From Polyangia bacterium (GTDB lineage: Bacteria > Myxococcota_A > Polyangia > Polyangiales > Polyangiaceae): a DNA stretch of 13,222 bases. Location: NCBI GenBank assembly GCA_030433055.1, contig JAUILJ010000120.1:1-13222 (forward strand), written 5' to 3'. The notes beneath the pieces were generated by a model. The model worked only from the letters and a program-made list of their open reading frames with translations. It ran no database searches and was not told where the DNA came from. Both the position numbers and the translations under genes were made by a program. This document shows positions 6,966 to 13,222 of this stretch, piece after piece. Numbering within the stretch: the stretch's first letter is position 1; every line of letters starts with the position of its first letter.

Positions 6966-8516
6966 TCACTCGGGGAGGGGAGGGTACTCGGCGGCTTGCG
7001 TCGCCTCATCGTGCATCGCGCGCTCCATGCGCTCGTACAGCGCGCGTGCCTCGGCGTGGCTGTCACCAATCGCCGTGAGGCCGAGGCGCCCATGGTCTCC
7101 GATGGCGCTCAGCATGTGGAGCACCACGCCCGTCTGGCGCGTGTGATCGTAGTGGAGGCCGTGGCGAACGCAGATGTCGAACAAGTCGCCCGGGGTGAAT
7201 TGACGGAAGCTGGGAGACTCGAGGGAGTCCGTGGCGACGTAGCACTTCGGACGATCGCCGATGCGAAACTCGCTCTTTTCCGCGTTGTAGCTTCCGTCAG
7301 TCAGAAATTGCAGCGTGAGGAAGGGGTGAGTCGTCCCGCCCTTGCGCAGGTTCAGCTCGATGGCGTAGCTGGACCAGCCTTCACTGGTCTTTCCGCACAC
7401 GAAATCGATCGCGAAGCGGCCCAGCACACCCCGCTGTGCCAGGGCCTCACCCACTTTCATGGCGGCTTCGGAGATCTCTCTGGCGTAGGCGGGATCCGCG
7501 GGGAAAGTACAGCCGATGTACTTCTGGCCCTGTGAGCCGCCCAAGAGCTGATCGTGGGTCGACAGCAGCTCCACCTTGCCCAGGGGGGTGACCCGGAGCT
7601 GCACGGAGGGGCTGGTGAGCGGGCTGCCCGTGACGCGCTGTTCGATCACACCTCCGTACTTCGCCAGCTTCTCCAGGTACTGCTCGACGCTCCAGTGCTT
7701 GGCCTCCAGCTTGAGCGACCCGAGGCGCTCGCGTACCGCGCCTGGCTCAGCACTGAGTCCCCTCAGGTCCAACACCGCGTTGCCTTCACCGCTGACGCCG
7801 TCGTTGTGCTTGACCATGGCTTCCTGGACATCCGGGTGCTTGCGCCGGAGCTCAATCACCGCGGCGACCAGCGATTGTGTATCCGTGAGGTTTTCGATGC
7901 CCGCTGGGTGTGGGACCTCGCAGCTCTTGAAGAGCTCCCGGCAGCCGCTCTTCGTACCCAAGGACAGGAACTTGGGGTCTGCCCCGTACATCGGGATACC
8001 GAGGCGCAGCGCCAGATCCCGCTCGCAGTCGGTGGTGTTGAACGGCACCAAGTGGGCCCGCTCGGGATCCCCGATCAGGGCGCGCAGTTTGGCCAGCAGG
8101 CGAGGACGCTGGAGCAACTTGACGCTGAGCGGTTGCGGCGCTCCATCGTGGGGAGCGAGCAGCATCAGGCGCTCACGTGCGTGGCTCGGGATGATGCCCG
8201 GAAGCAAGCTCAGATAGTAGTCGATGATGTTGGGCTGAATGGGCTGTGACGTGACGTAGATCAGGCGCGCCCGCGGTTGCCGCAGCAAGAACAGTAGAAA
8301 CAAGAAGCGCTCTTCATAGGCCTGGAGGAGAGAGCCTTGGAGCGCGTCGAAATCCACAGTCAGAGATGGCACGACGACGATGGTCTGCTCGCCGTGATCC
8401 TCCAGGCTCTCGATAAGTTGCCACAGGGAAACTAGCTTCGTTTGCAGCTGATCGAATCGAGCCTGAATCTCTGCGTCGGGAAGGTCGATCGTCGGGGTGT
8501 GCAGTTGGAGGCTCAT
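6966..8516 (-). CDS. PGM1-type ATP-grasp peptide ligase
   Basis: 516 residues, ATG at 8516 (minus) with AGGAG eight bases upstream. The order matches the pheganomycin PGM1-like ligases. A pre-ATP-grasp region spans about 40-185 (RLIYVTSQPIQPNIIDYYL, LPGIIPSHARERL, PFNTTDCERDLALRLGIPMY). The ATP-grasp core spans about 185-400 with GTKSGCRELF, Lys236 in MVKHNDGVSGEGNAV, and the Mg-binding IELNLRKGGTTHPF (Glu387, Asn389). A PGM1-type C-terminal region follows at about 440-500 (TGVVLHMLSAIGDHGRLGLT-AIGDS). The family joins a carboxylate to an amine through an acyl phosphate; PGM1 itself attaches peptides to an unusual N-terminal amino acid. The substrate is unknown here. It lies 40 bases behind the PLP-enzyme gene and likely shares its transcript. 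No precursor peptide gene is evident nearby. Confidence 0.85.
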   Translation of the reverse strand: MSLQLHTPTIDLPDAEIQARFDQLQTKLVSLWQLIESLEDHGEQTIVVVPSLTVDFDALQGSLLQAYEERFLFLLFLLRQPRARLIYVTSQPIQPNIIDYYLSLLPGIIPSHARERLMLLAPHDGAPQPLSVKLLQRPRLLAKLRALIGDPERAHLVPFNTTDCERDLALRLGIPMYGADPKFLSLGTKSGCRELFKSCEVPHPAGIENLTDTQSLVAAVIELRRKHPDVQEAMVKHNDGVSGEGNAVLDLRGLSAEPGAVRERLGSLKLEAKHWSVEQYLEKLAKYGGVIEQRVTGSPLTSPSVQLRVTPLGKVELLSTHDQLLGGSQGQKYIGCTFPADPAYAREISEAAMKVGEALAQRGVLGRFAIDFVCGKTSEGWSSYAIELNLRKGGTTHPFLTLQFLTDGSYNAEKSEFRIGDRPKCYVATDSLESPSFRQFTPGDLFDICVRHGLHYDHTRQTGVVLHMLSAIGDHGRLGLTAIGDSHAEARALYERMERAMHDEATQAAEYPPLPE

Positions 8517-8521
8517 CGGGG

Positions 8522-8542
8522 CTGCTCCTGTCTTTGGAGCAG
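8522..8542 (-). promoter_or_regulatory. Hairpin covering the ligase ribosome binding site
   Basis: Read on the minus strand, CTGCTCC, a seven-base loop (AAAGACA) and GGAGCAG form a perfect 7-bp stem within the 40-base gap upstream of the ligase ATG. The Shine-Dalgarno AGGAG of the ligase gene (plus 8525-8529) uses the last loop A and the first bases of the 3' arm, so it is paired when the hairpin forms. This may lower or regulate ligase translation relative to the PLP enzyme. The structure is seen; the effect is inferred. Confidence 0.5.
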
Positions 8543-8556
8543 GCGCGGGGACCTAC

Positions 8557-9660
8557 TCAGTAGGGTGAGGCGAGGAGGCCTGGTAGGCCCCCGGTGTGAA
8601 TGAACAACACCTTGCGTGGAACGAAACCCAGGCCCCAGCGCTCGGGATCGCGGAGCAGCTCGCGCAGGCCCCACAAGGCTTTGCCGGAGTATACCGGATC
8701 AACGATCAGACCACAGCACTCTGCTACCTCGCGGATAAACGCGCGTTGTTCCGCGCTGGGCACTCCGTAGGCTGGGCCCTTGAACTGATCGAAGACACGC
8801 ATGTCGCTCGAGCGGGTGAGCACGGGTACGTACTCCCGCGCCTGGCGCTCGATCTCGCCCACGACTGTGGTGAAATAGTCGACGTCGTCACACACCGCGA
8901 TCACCGCGGTGTGTTGCGCCACACCGTAGATCCCAGCGCCCAAGCTGATCCCCGCTGCCGTACCGCCAGATCCACATGCATGGACCACGAGATCGAAACC
9001 GTGAGTCGAGCTATCGGTTAGCCCTGGCCCCAGGCCGGTCTCGAGTTGTTCTCGGATTTCGCGCATCCCCTCGAAGTACCCGATGGCGCCGAGCCCATTG
9101 CTGCCGCCCTCCGGGATCACGTAAGGCCGCTCTCCACGGCTCTGCAGTTCGTCGGCGACCTGTGCGAGCAGGCTTCGCCGCTCGGCGTACTGCGCGGGGC
9201 TGATGAAGCGACACTCGGCTCCCACCAGGCGATCGAGGGCGAGGTTGCCGGTCTCTGGGCCTGGATCGCTCGGGTCTTTCGCGCGCAAGAGCAGGGTGGC
9301 CGAGAGCCCCAGGCCGCGCGCCAGGAGGGCGGTTGCGCGAGCGTGATTCGACTGCACGGCCCCGCAGGTAATGACGTGAGTGGCGCCCTGCTGGAGCGCT
9401 TCCGCGAGGAGATACTCGAGCTTGCGGATCTTGTTGCCAGCCTCGGCCCCCGCGCTCATGTCATCCCGCTTCACCCAGAGCTCGGTGCTCAGCAGCTCAC
9501 TGAGCGCTGCGTTCTGCCAGAGCGGGGTTGGGAGGTGGGCTAGCGCCAGGCGCGGCAGGTGGTCGTGGGGCCTCCAGCTGGAGCGCGGAGCGGAGTCCAC
9601 GGGGCTCGCGGGCTTGGAGAGCGACCGATCGGGGGCACCAGACATGCCCAGCATGCTCAC
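8557..9660 (-). CDS. D-cysteine desulfhydrase / ACC deaminase family PLP enzyme
   Basis: 367 residues from GTG 9660; ATG 9654 or 9645 are possible, since the first 30 residues are not conserved-looking. It is a fold-type II PLP enzyme. HLPTPLWQNAALSELL and LWVKRDDMSAGAEAGNKIRK carry the PLP lysine (Lys77 in GNK). CGAVQSNHARATALLARGLG contains the substrate-contacting Ser104, VHACGSGGTAAGI binds the PLP phosphate, and HTGGLPGLLA lies near the C-terminus. Family members cleave D-cysteine to pyruvate, sulfide and ammonia, or deaminate 1-aminocyclopropane-1-carboxylate; some act on other D- or beta-substituted amino acids. The two activities cannot be separated by eye. It sits between a biotin carrier gene (51 bases) and a peptide ligase (40 bases), both on the same strand. 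Confidence 0.87.
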   Translation of the reverse strand: MSMLGMSGAPDRSLSKPASPVDSAPRSSWRPHDHLPRLALAHLPTPLWQNAALSELLSTELWVKRDDMSAGAEAGNKIRKLEYLLAEALQQGATHVITCGAVQSNHARATALLARGLGLSATLLLRAKDPSDPGPETGNLALDRLVGAECRFISPAQYAERRSLLAQVADELQSRGERPYVIPEGGSNGLGAIGYFEGMREIREQLETGLGPGLTDSSTHGFDLVVHACGSGGTAAGISLGAGIYGVAQHTAVIAVCDDVDYFTTVVGEIERQAREYVPVLTRSSDMRVFDQFKGPAYGVPSAEQRAFIREVAECCGLIVDPVYSGKALWGLRELLRDPERWGLGFVPRKVLFIHTGGLPGLLASPY

Positions 9661-9711
9661 ACAGGCTGGCCGTAGCGACCAAGCGCGCTGGACTGAACGC
9701 GCTCGACGGGC

Positions 9712-10245
9712 CTAGGCGATGGTGACGAGCTTGGCGCCGCCCTCGACGGCGTCTCCGGGGGCCACGAACACTTTCTTGACGGTCCCCTGGGCTTCGGCGA
9801 CGAGTTCGTTTTCCATTTTCATCGCTTCAACGACGATTACTGGAGTGCCCACCTCGACCTCTTGGCCTTCCGTGACCAGGACCTTGACGACCTTGCCGGG
9901 CATGGGGCTCTTGATCGTCCCATCGGAGCTTCCAGACTTGGCGCCGCGCACGCTAGCCGCCGCGCGGCTGCGCTCGGTCTCGACCGTGGCGGTCGCGCGC
10001 CGCCCGTTGGCGTAGGCGTCGATCTGCCCTGGCAGGGCGCCGTCCATCGAGAGGTCGAACACCTGGCCATCGAGGTGGACGGTGGAGAGCCCTCCGGTGC
10101 TCGAGAGCTCGGCGGGGATGGGGTCCAAGACGTGCTCGGTGCCGTCCTCCGCGAGGCGCACGGGGCGCACCTCGAAGCTGCCAGTCGGCAGCTTGACGAC
10201 ATCCATCACATGTTCTTCGCCTTCAATCGTCACGAAATAGCGCAT
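9712..10245 (-). CDS. Biotin carboxyl carrier protein (biotin/lipoyl domain)
   Basis: 177 residues from ATG 10245 (minus); the frame runs further upstream, but MRYFVTIEGEEHVMDVV is the typical start of carrier subunits of this class. Residues 1-90 form a small beta-rich N-terminal part (FEVRPVRL, STVHLDGQVFDLSMDGALPG), followed by an Ala/Arg/Ser linker (about 85-110). The biotinyl domain spans about 111-177: IKSPMPGKVVKVLVTEGQ, then EAMKMENELVAEAQGTV with Lys143 as the biotinylated residue, and VAPGDAVEGGAKLVTIA. It resembles carriers of propionyl/methylcrotonyl-CoA carboxylases or methylmalonyl/oxaloacetate decarboxylases. No carboxylase or transferase subunit is present in the window, so the partner is unknown. 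Confidence 0.9.
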   Translation of the reverse strand: MRYFVTIEGEEHVMDVVKLPTGSFEVRPVRLAEDGTEHVLDPIPAELSSTGGLSTVHLDGQVFDLSMDGALPGQIDAYANGRRATATVETERSRAAASVRGAKSGSSDGTIKSPMPGKVVKVLVTEGQEVEVGTPVIVVEAMKMENELVAEAQGTVKKVFVAPGDAVEGGAKLVTIA

Positions 10246-10276
10246 AGCGAGCGGCGCGGACGCTAACACCTGAGGC

Positions 10277-10307
10277 CGGCCAATGCGAGGTCGCGGGCCG
10301 CTTTTTT
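10277..10307 (+). terminator. Stem-loop with T6 tract, plus strand
   Basis: CGGCC (10277-10281) pairs with GGCCG (10296-10300), with an inner GCG/CGC stem around AGGT (10285-10294). A run of six T follows at 10302-10307. It looks like a factor-independent terminator for plus-strand transcription, yet the genes on both sides are on the minus strand. It could stop antisense transcripts running towards the hydrolase gene, or be chance in GC-rich DNA. The other bases between 10246 and 10389 hold no gene that I can see. Confidence 0.35.
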
Positions 10308-10389
10308 GCGCGCTGCGGCGCGGGAGCACCGAGGGCACGTCGTGGCGGGACCGGACCTTGGCGCGATGAGTATCGCGGAGCGGAAGGCG

Positions 10390-13020
10390 CTACTTCGGCG
10401 CCTGCTGGGGGACGAAGTTACAGCTGCCGCTTCCGATGCGCGCCAGGCACTGGTGAGTGCTCGGGTGCGACAGGTAGTAGAGGTCTGCACCTTCGGTGGC
10501 GAAGAAGCGACCTATCAGGTTGATGAAGTAGCGCCCATCGACCCACTCCTGGCAAGGATCCGCCGGGCTGAAGCCATGTTCTCCTCGCGGATTCACGTAG
10601 CCCATCAGCATTGCGATCACCCGTGAGTCGGAGGTCCAGCCTGCGCTATCCGTGGCGAATGGCTGTCCCTGCAGGCGCGGCGCCCAGACAGCATCCACCG
10701 TGCTTGGAGTCGCGGGGGTCGCGATCCGACCCAGGCGCAGCGGCACTGTGGCTTCGCGCTCGCCGTAGCGGGCCATGCCTTCATCCATCGCGTCGGGATC
10801 GAAGAGGTACTGGGCGCAGCGATCTGCGCCCTGGGGCGCCGCCGCGCAGCGACCGTTGCTGCAGATACCGGAGTCGCACTCGCTCGGATCCGTGCAGGTC
10901 GGCAGGCAGCCTGCATAGTCGTGCTCTGGCAACACCTCATTGTCGAAGCAGGCATCCTCGTTCTCGGGGCTCGCGCGCTCGAGGCGGCTGACGCCTTCAA
11001 TCACGTGGTTGTCGAGCAGGAAGCGGTTCGGTGTGCGATCCCCAAGGTCCGAGTACAGCGCCTGTGGCGTCACGTAGTCGGCGTAGGCAGGGTAGCGTTG
11101 CGCCGCGTCGGGGCGCATGAACGGGATTGCACCTGCGACGCGCCCCAGGGAGATCCCCGCGTTCAGCGGCACGTTCATGTCGCCCACCGTGACCATGTTC
11201 AGGTAGCCGGTCGGGGGGTGAGGATTGCCCCACGGATCCAGCATGGTCTTGAGCCCGGCGTAGGGCACGTAGTTTCCGGGATCACCCGGATCGACCGCGA
11301 CCGCGGCGAGCGTCATGAAACGACGCATCTCCGGCGTTTGGCGGATGTACCCGAAGCCTTCGACGGGCGCTCGCAGGTCGGAGCCAGCGGGGAAGTAGCG
11401 GTTCTGGAACTTGGTGCAGCCGTCCGGGGCGGTGCAGACGACGTACTCGTCTTCGGGATCCATCGCGCCCTCGGGGATGAGCCCCTTGCCCCACTCGTAG
11501 AAACCCTGGAGCAGGTTGGCGTCCGGCTTGAGGTTGCAGCCTCCGTCCGGCGCGTAGGTGTCCACGGCATCAGCCTGGTCATAGACCGAGACATACAGTC
11601 GGTCGCCGATACTCGTGGGGATGCCAACGCGGAAGCGCCCGCTGCCCAGTCCCTGATCGTCGTCCCCTGCGATACGCGCGCAGCGCACCTCGCCGTTGCT
11701 GATGTTCTGAACACGTACGGTGCCGCCCTGTATCAGCCCAGCATCGTCCAGGCAGCCGAACTCCAGCTCGCGGTCGTCGTTGACATCGACCACCACGAAG
11801 CGCAGGGAGATCTGCCCGGGGGCGCAGGCGGTGACGGGGTTCCCCTCCTTATCCGTGGGGATTTCTTCCGGAGGGACGCCGACGACGATCGGGCCGAAGT
11901 TGCGCAGGTAGACGCCCTCGAAGACGCCGCCCTGGAACGTACGTGCCCCGACGTCGAGCAAGCCCGCTGCGCCGGCCACGGGAGCCGCGCTCACCACATC
12001 GGGATCCAGTGTCGCTAGGAAGGGCGCGAGGAAGCCGCCTAGGCTTTGCCCCCAGGCGTGGTACTTGACCTTTCCGCCCACGTCCGGCGTGCCGTCGCCG
12101 TCGAAATCGCCTGCGAGGTTCGGCTTTCCGTCCTGGTCGTAGTCGGCGTCGCTCATGCGCTCGCCGTCCCACGTCTTGAAGATTCTGAACAGTTGCAGCA
12201 GGTCGATGGCGCTCTGGCGCACCACGTCTCGCGTGTGGAAGATGTAGCTCGTCCAGTAGTCGCCGCCCGAGTTGTTGAGCGGGTCGCCGTCGCCATCGAG
12301 GTCACGCGCTCGGCCAGCCAGCAACGCGTCCGCCAGAGGCCCGGCACACGAGCCACGGAGCAGGGTGCGGGCGAGAGACTGGGTGCTCTTGTCGAACTCG
12401 AGTCCGTGGAACACCGCGTTCACGCCGACGCTGGCGATCCCTTGCTTGGCGAGGGAACCAGCGAAGCCCAGGTGTTCGAGGTCCGAGCTGGTGTAGCCGT
12501 GCCCGTAGTACGCCACCGGGAACGGCTGATGGTGCCCTTCGGTGGCTTTCGGGATGGTGATGAAGAACTGCACCGTGTCGCTCTGGACCTCGCCGTCACC
12601 GGATCGGTAGTCCAGGTTGAACGAAGCCGCCGGGTCGGTTCCCTTGGGACCACCGGAGATGAAGAACGGCGACTTGAAGCTGCCGATCACAGCGTGACTG
12701 ACGTGGGTCCAGCTGTCCGCGAGCTCGTCCGCGGAGGCTCCGCTGATGCCGAACTGCCCTGCCAGCGTGCGCAGAAGGTCGGCGTTCTTGTCGAAATCGA
12801 GGATGTAAGCTTCCTGAAGCCGCCCCTGGCAGTTGGGATAGTTCGGGTCGTCGTACCATTTTTCCGGTTCTTTGACGCCGTCCGCCTCCTGCACGGAGTC
12901 CACGGGCCCGGCAATGCGCATCAGATCTACATCCGCGGGGAACTGCTTGTTGAGGTAGGCGAAGGGCCCGGTACCGTACAGCCCGTCACGGATCAGCCGC
13001 AGGTCCTCCTGGGGAAGTCG
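10390..13020 (-). CDS. Large secreted alpha/beta hydrolase, N-terminus missing
   Basis: The first Met is at 12921 (843 residues), but coding clearly continues upstream (LPQEDLRLIRDGLYGTGPF, FAYLNKQFPADVDLM) to about 13020 with no start codon; the real N-terminus is lost at the junction there. Numbering from Met 12921, hydrolase signs are YYGHGY (138-143, oxyanion-type HG), the nucleophile elbow HAWGQSLGGF (Ser293), Asp581 in VTVGDMNVPLNAG and His819 or His823 in SHPSTHQCL. Asp/Gly-rich calcium-type loops occur at DLDGDGDP and DQDGKPNLAGDFDGDGTPD (about 208-280). A Cys-rich module (CTDPSECDSGICSNGRC) precedes the last 140 residues. These point to an exported esterase- or lipase-like protein of Myxococcota type. 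Family and substrate are unproven. Confidence 0.75.
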   Translation of the reverse strand, partial: RLPQEDLRLIRDGLYGTGPFAYLNKQFPADVDLMRIAGPVDSVQEADGVKEPEKWYDDPNYPNCQGRLQEAYILDFDKNADLLRTLAGQFGISGASADELADSWTHVSHAVIGSFKSPFFISGGPKGTDPAASFNLDYRSGDGEVQSDTVQFFITIPKATEGHHQPFPVAYYGHGYTSSDLEHLGFAGSLAKQGIASVGVNAVFHGLEFDKSTQSLARTLLRGSCAGPLADALLAGRARDLDGDGDPLNNSGGDYWTSYIFHTRDVVRQSAIDLLQLFRIFKTWDGERMSDADYDQDGKPNLAGDFDGDGTPDVGGKVKYHAWGQSLGGFLAPFLATLDPDVVSAAPVAGAAGLLDVGARTFQGGVFEGVYLRNFGPIVVGVPPEEIPTDKEGNPVTACAPGQISLRFVVVDVNDDRELEFGCLDDAGLIQGGTVRVQNISNGEVRCARIAGDDDQGLGSGRFRVGIPTSIGDRLYVSVYDQADAVDTYAPDGGCNLKPDANLLQGFYEWGKGLIPEGAMDPEDEYVVCTAPDGCTKFQNRYFPAGSDLRAPVEGFGYIRQTPEMRRFMTLAAVAVDPGDPGNYVPYAGLKTMLDPWGNPHPPTGYLNMVTVGDMNVPLNAGISLGRVAGAIPFMRPDAAQRYPAYADYVTPQALYSDLGDRTPNRFLLDNHVIEGVSRLERASPENEDACFDNEVLPEHDYAGCLPTCTDPSECDSGICSNGRCAAAPQGADRCAQYLFDPDAMDEGMARYGEREATVPLRLGRIATPATPSTVDAVWAPRLQGQPFATDSAGWTSDSRVIAMLMGYVNPRGEHGFSPADPCQEWVDGRYFINLIGRFFATEGADLYYLSHPSTHQCLARIGSGSCNFVPQQAPK
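12997..13020. other. Junction between two broken genes (likely chimeric join)
   Basis: The minus-strand hydrolase reads sensibly up to about 13017, and the plus-strand LigA BRCT frame reads sensibly from about 13000. The two head-to-head fragments share roughly 20 bases and both lack their N-terminal parts. In an intact genome, LigA's ligase core should lie to the left and the hydrolase's N-terminus to the right; neither does. A shared short sequence joining two contigs, or a rearrangement breakpoint, would explain this. Confidence 0.75.
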
Positions 13021-13222
13021 ATCGTGGTGAGCGGCACGCTGGAGGGCTACACCCGCGACGGCGCCGCCGAGGCCATCACCTCCCGGGGCGGCAAGTCGCC
13101 CGGCTCGGTGTCGAAGAAGACGACGGCGCTGGTGGTCGGCGAGTCACCGGGCGCGTCGAAGGTGACCAAGGCCGAAGACCTCGGGGTGCCCATCTTGGAT
13201 CTGGCGGCCTTCGAGCAGCTGC
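13009..13222 (+). CDS. ligA: NAD-dependent DNA ligase LigA, BRCT domain fragment
   Basis: The plus strand holds 71 open codons to the right edge. They read LGKSIVVSGTLEGYTRDGAA, then ITSRGGKSPGSVSKKTTALV, VGESPGASKVTKAEDLGVPI and LDLAAFEQL. GK..VV.GTLE..(S/T)RD, RGGK..GSVSKKT, the G...SK..KA..LGVPI stretch and the final LD..F are the signature of the C-terminal BRCT domain of bacterial LigA, which helps the ligase grip nicked DNA. The adenylation, OB-fold, zinc-finger and HhH domains should precede it but are absent. The wording (SPGSVSKKT, PGASK.TKAEDLGVPI) resembles Actinomycetota more than Myxococcota; that is memory-based inference. It has no start and runs off the window. Confidence 0.85.
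   Translation, partial: MGKSIVVSGTLEGYTRDGAAEAITSRGGKSPGSVSKKTTALVVGESPGASKVTKAEDLGVPILDLAAFEQL

Noticed and set aside
10921..12018. Long plus-strand open frame opposite the hydrolase gene
   Set aside because: Its translation is low-complexity, with no recognisable domain, while the minus strand gives coherent hydrolase motifs. Long antisense frames are common in GC-rich DNA.
12919..12921. ATG 12921 as the true start of the hydrolase
   Set aside because: Upstream codons on the minus strand to about 13020 continue a convincing protein with no stop, so this Met is internal.

Overview
The window is GC-rich, dense in genes and almost certainly bacterial chromosome. Gene content suggests Myxococcota (Polyangia-like). 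It has secreted modules of the 'DGxGSGYATLL...SYLDLELDPGSYFVQIDGY' type, a large exported alpha/beta hydrolase with Asp/Gly-rich calcium-type loops and a Cys knot, and a membrane alkaline-phosphatase-superfamily enzyme carrying a MopE-type metal-binding motif. This taxonomic call is inference from protein style, not a search. There are no tRNA, rRNA, CRISPR or insertion sequences.

Layout. (1) 1-3966, plus strand: the C-terminal end of a secreted PPC-like protein; an exported SRPBCC-fold protein joined to it by an ATGA overlap; a roughly 100-nt gap that can fold into a branched RNA; an ABC-2 type permease without its ATPase; a small membrane protein with TPR-like helices starting at TTG; and XerC, overlapping the gene before it. 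(2) 4031-4462, minus strand: a DUF4190-type small membrane protein convergent with xerC, with a nested hairpin between them. (3) 4689-6893, plus strand: a multi-span membrane protein fused to a MopE-type motif and a sulfatase/phosphatase-superfamily domain with Thr where the nucleophile Cys/Ser would be. (4) 10245-6966, minus strand: three closely spaced genes for a biotin carrier protein, a D-cysteine desulfhydrase/ACC-deaminase family PLP enzyme, and a PGM1-type ATP-grasp peptide ligase. The ligase's Shine-Dalgarno lies in a hairpin. (5) 13020-10390, minus strand: a large secreted hydrolase with a visible Ser/Asp/His set, missing its N-terminus.

The right end is the most important point for anyone using this sequence. 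From about position 13000 to the end, the plus strand encodes the BRCT domain of an NAD-dependent DNA ligase (LigA), which looks actinobacterial. The minus-strand hydrolase loses its N-terminus at the same point. Two unrelated genes, both broken and head to head over about 20 shared bases, point to a chimeric assembly join or a real rearrangement breakpoint; I favour an assembly join.

I did not find a clear unknown defence or mobile system. The best candidates for new biology are the PLP enzyme/PGM1-ligase pair with its hairpin-masked ribosome site, the Thr-nucleophile membrane enzyme with a MopE motif, and the branched RNA-like element upstream of the permease.
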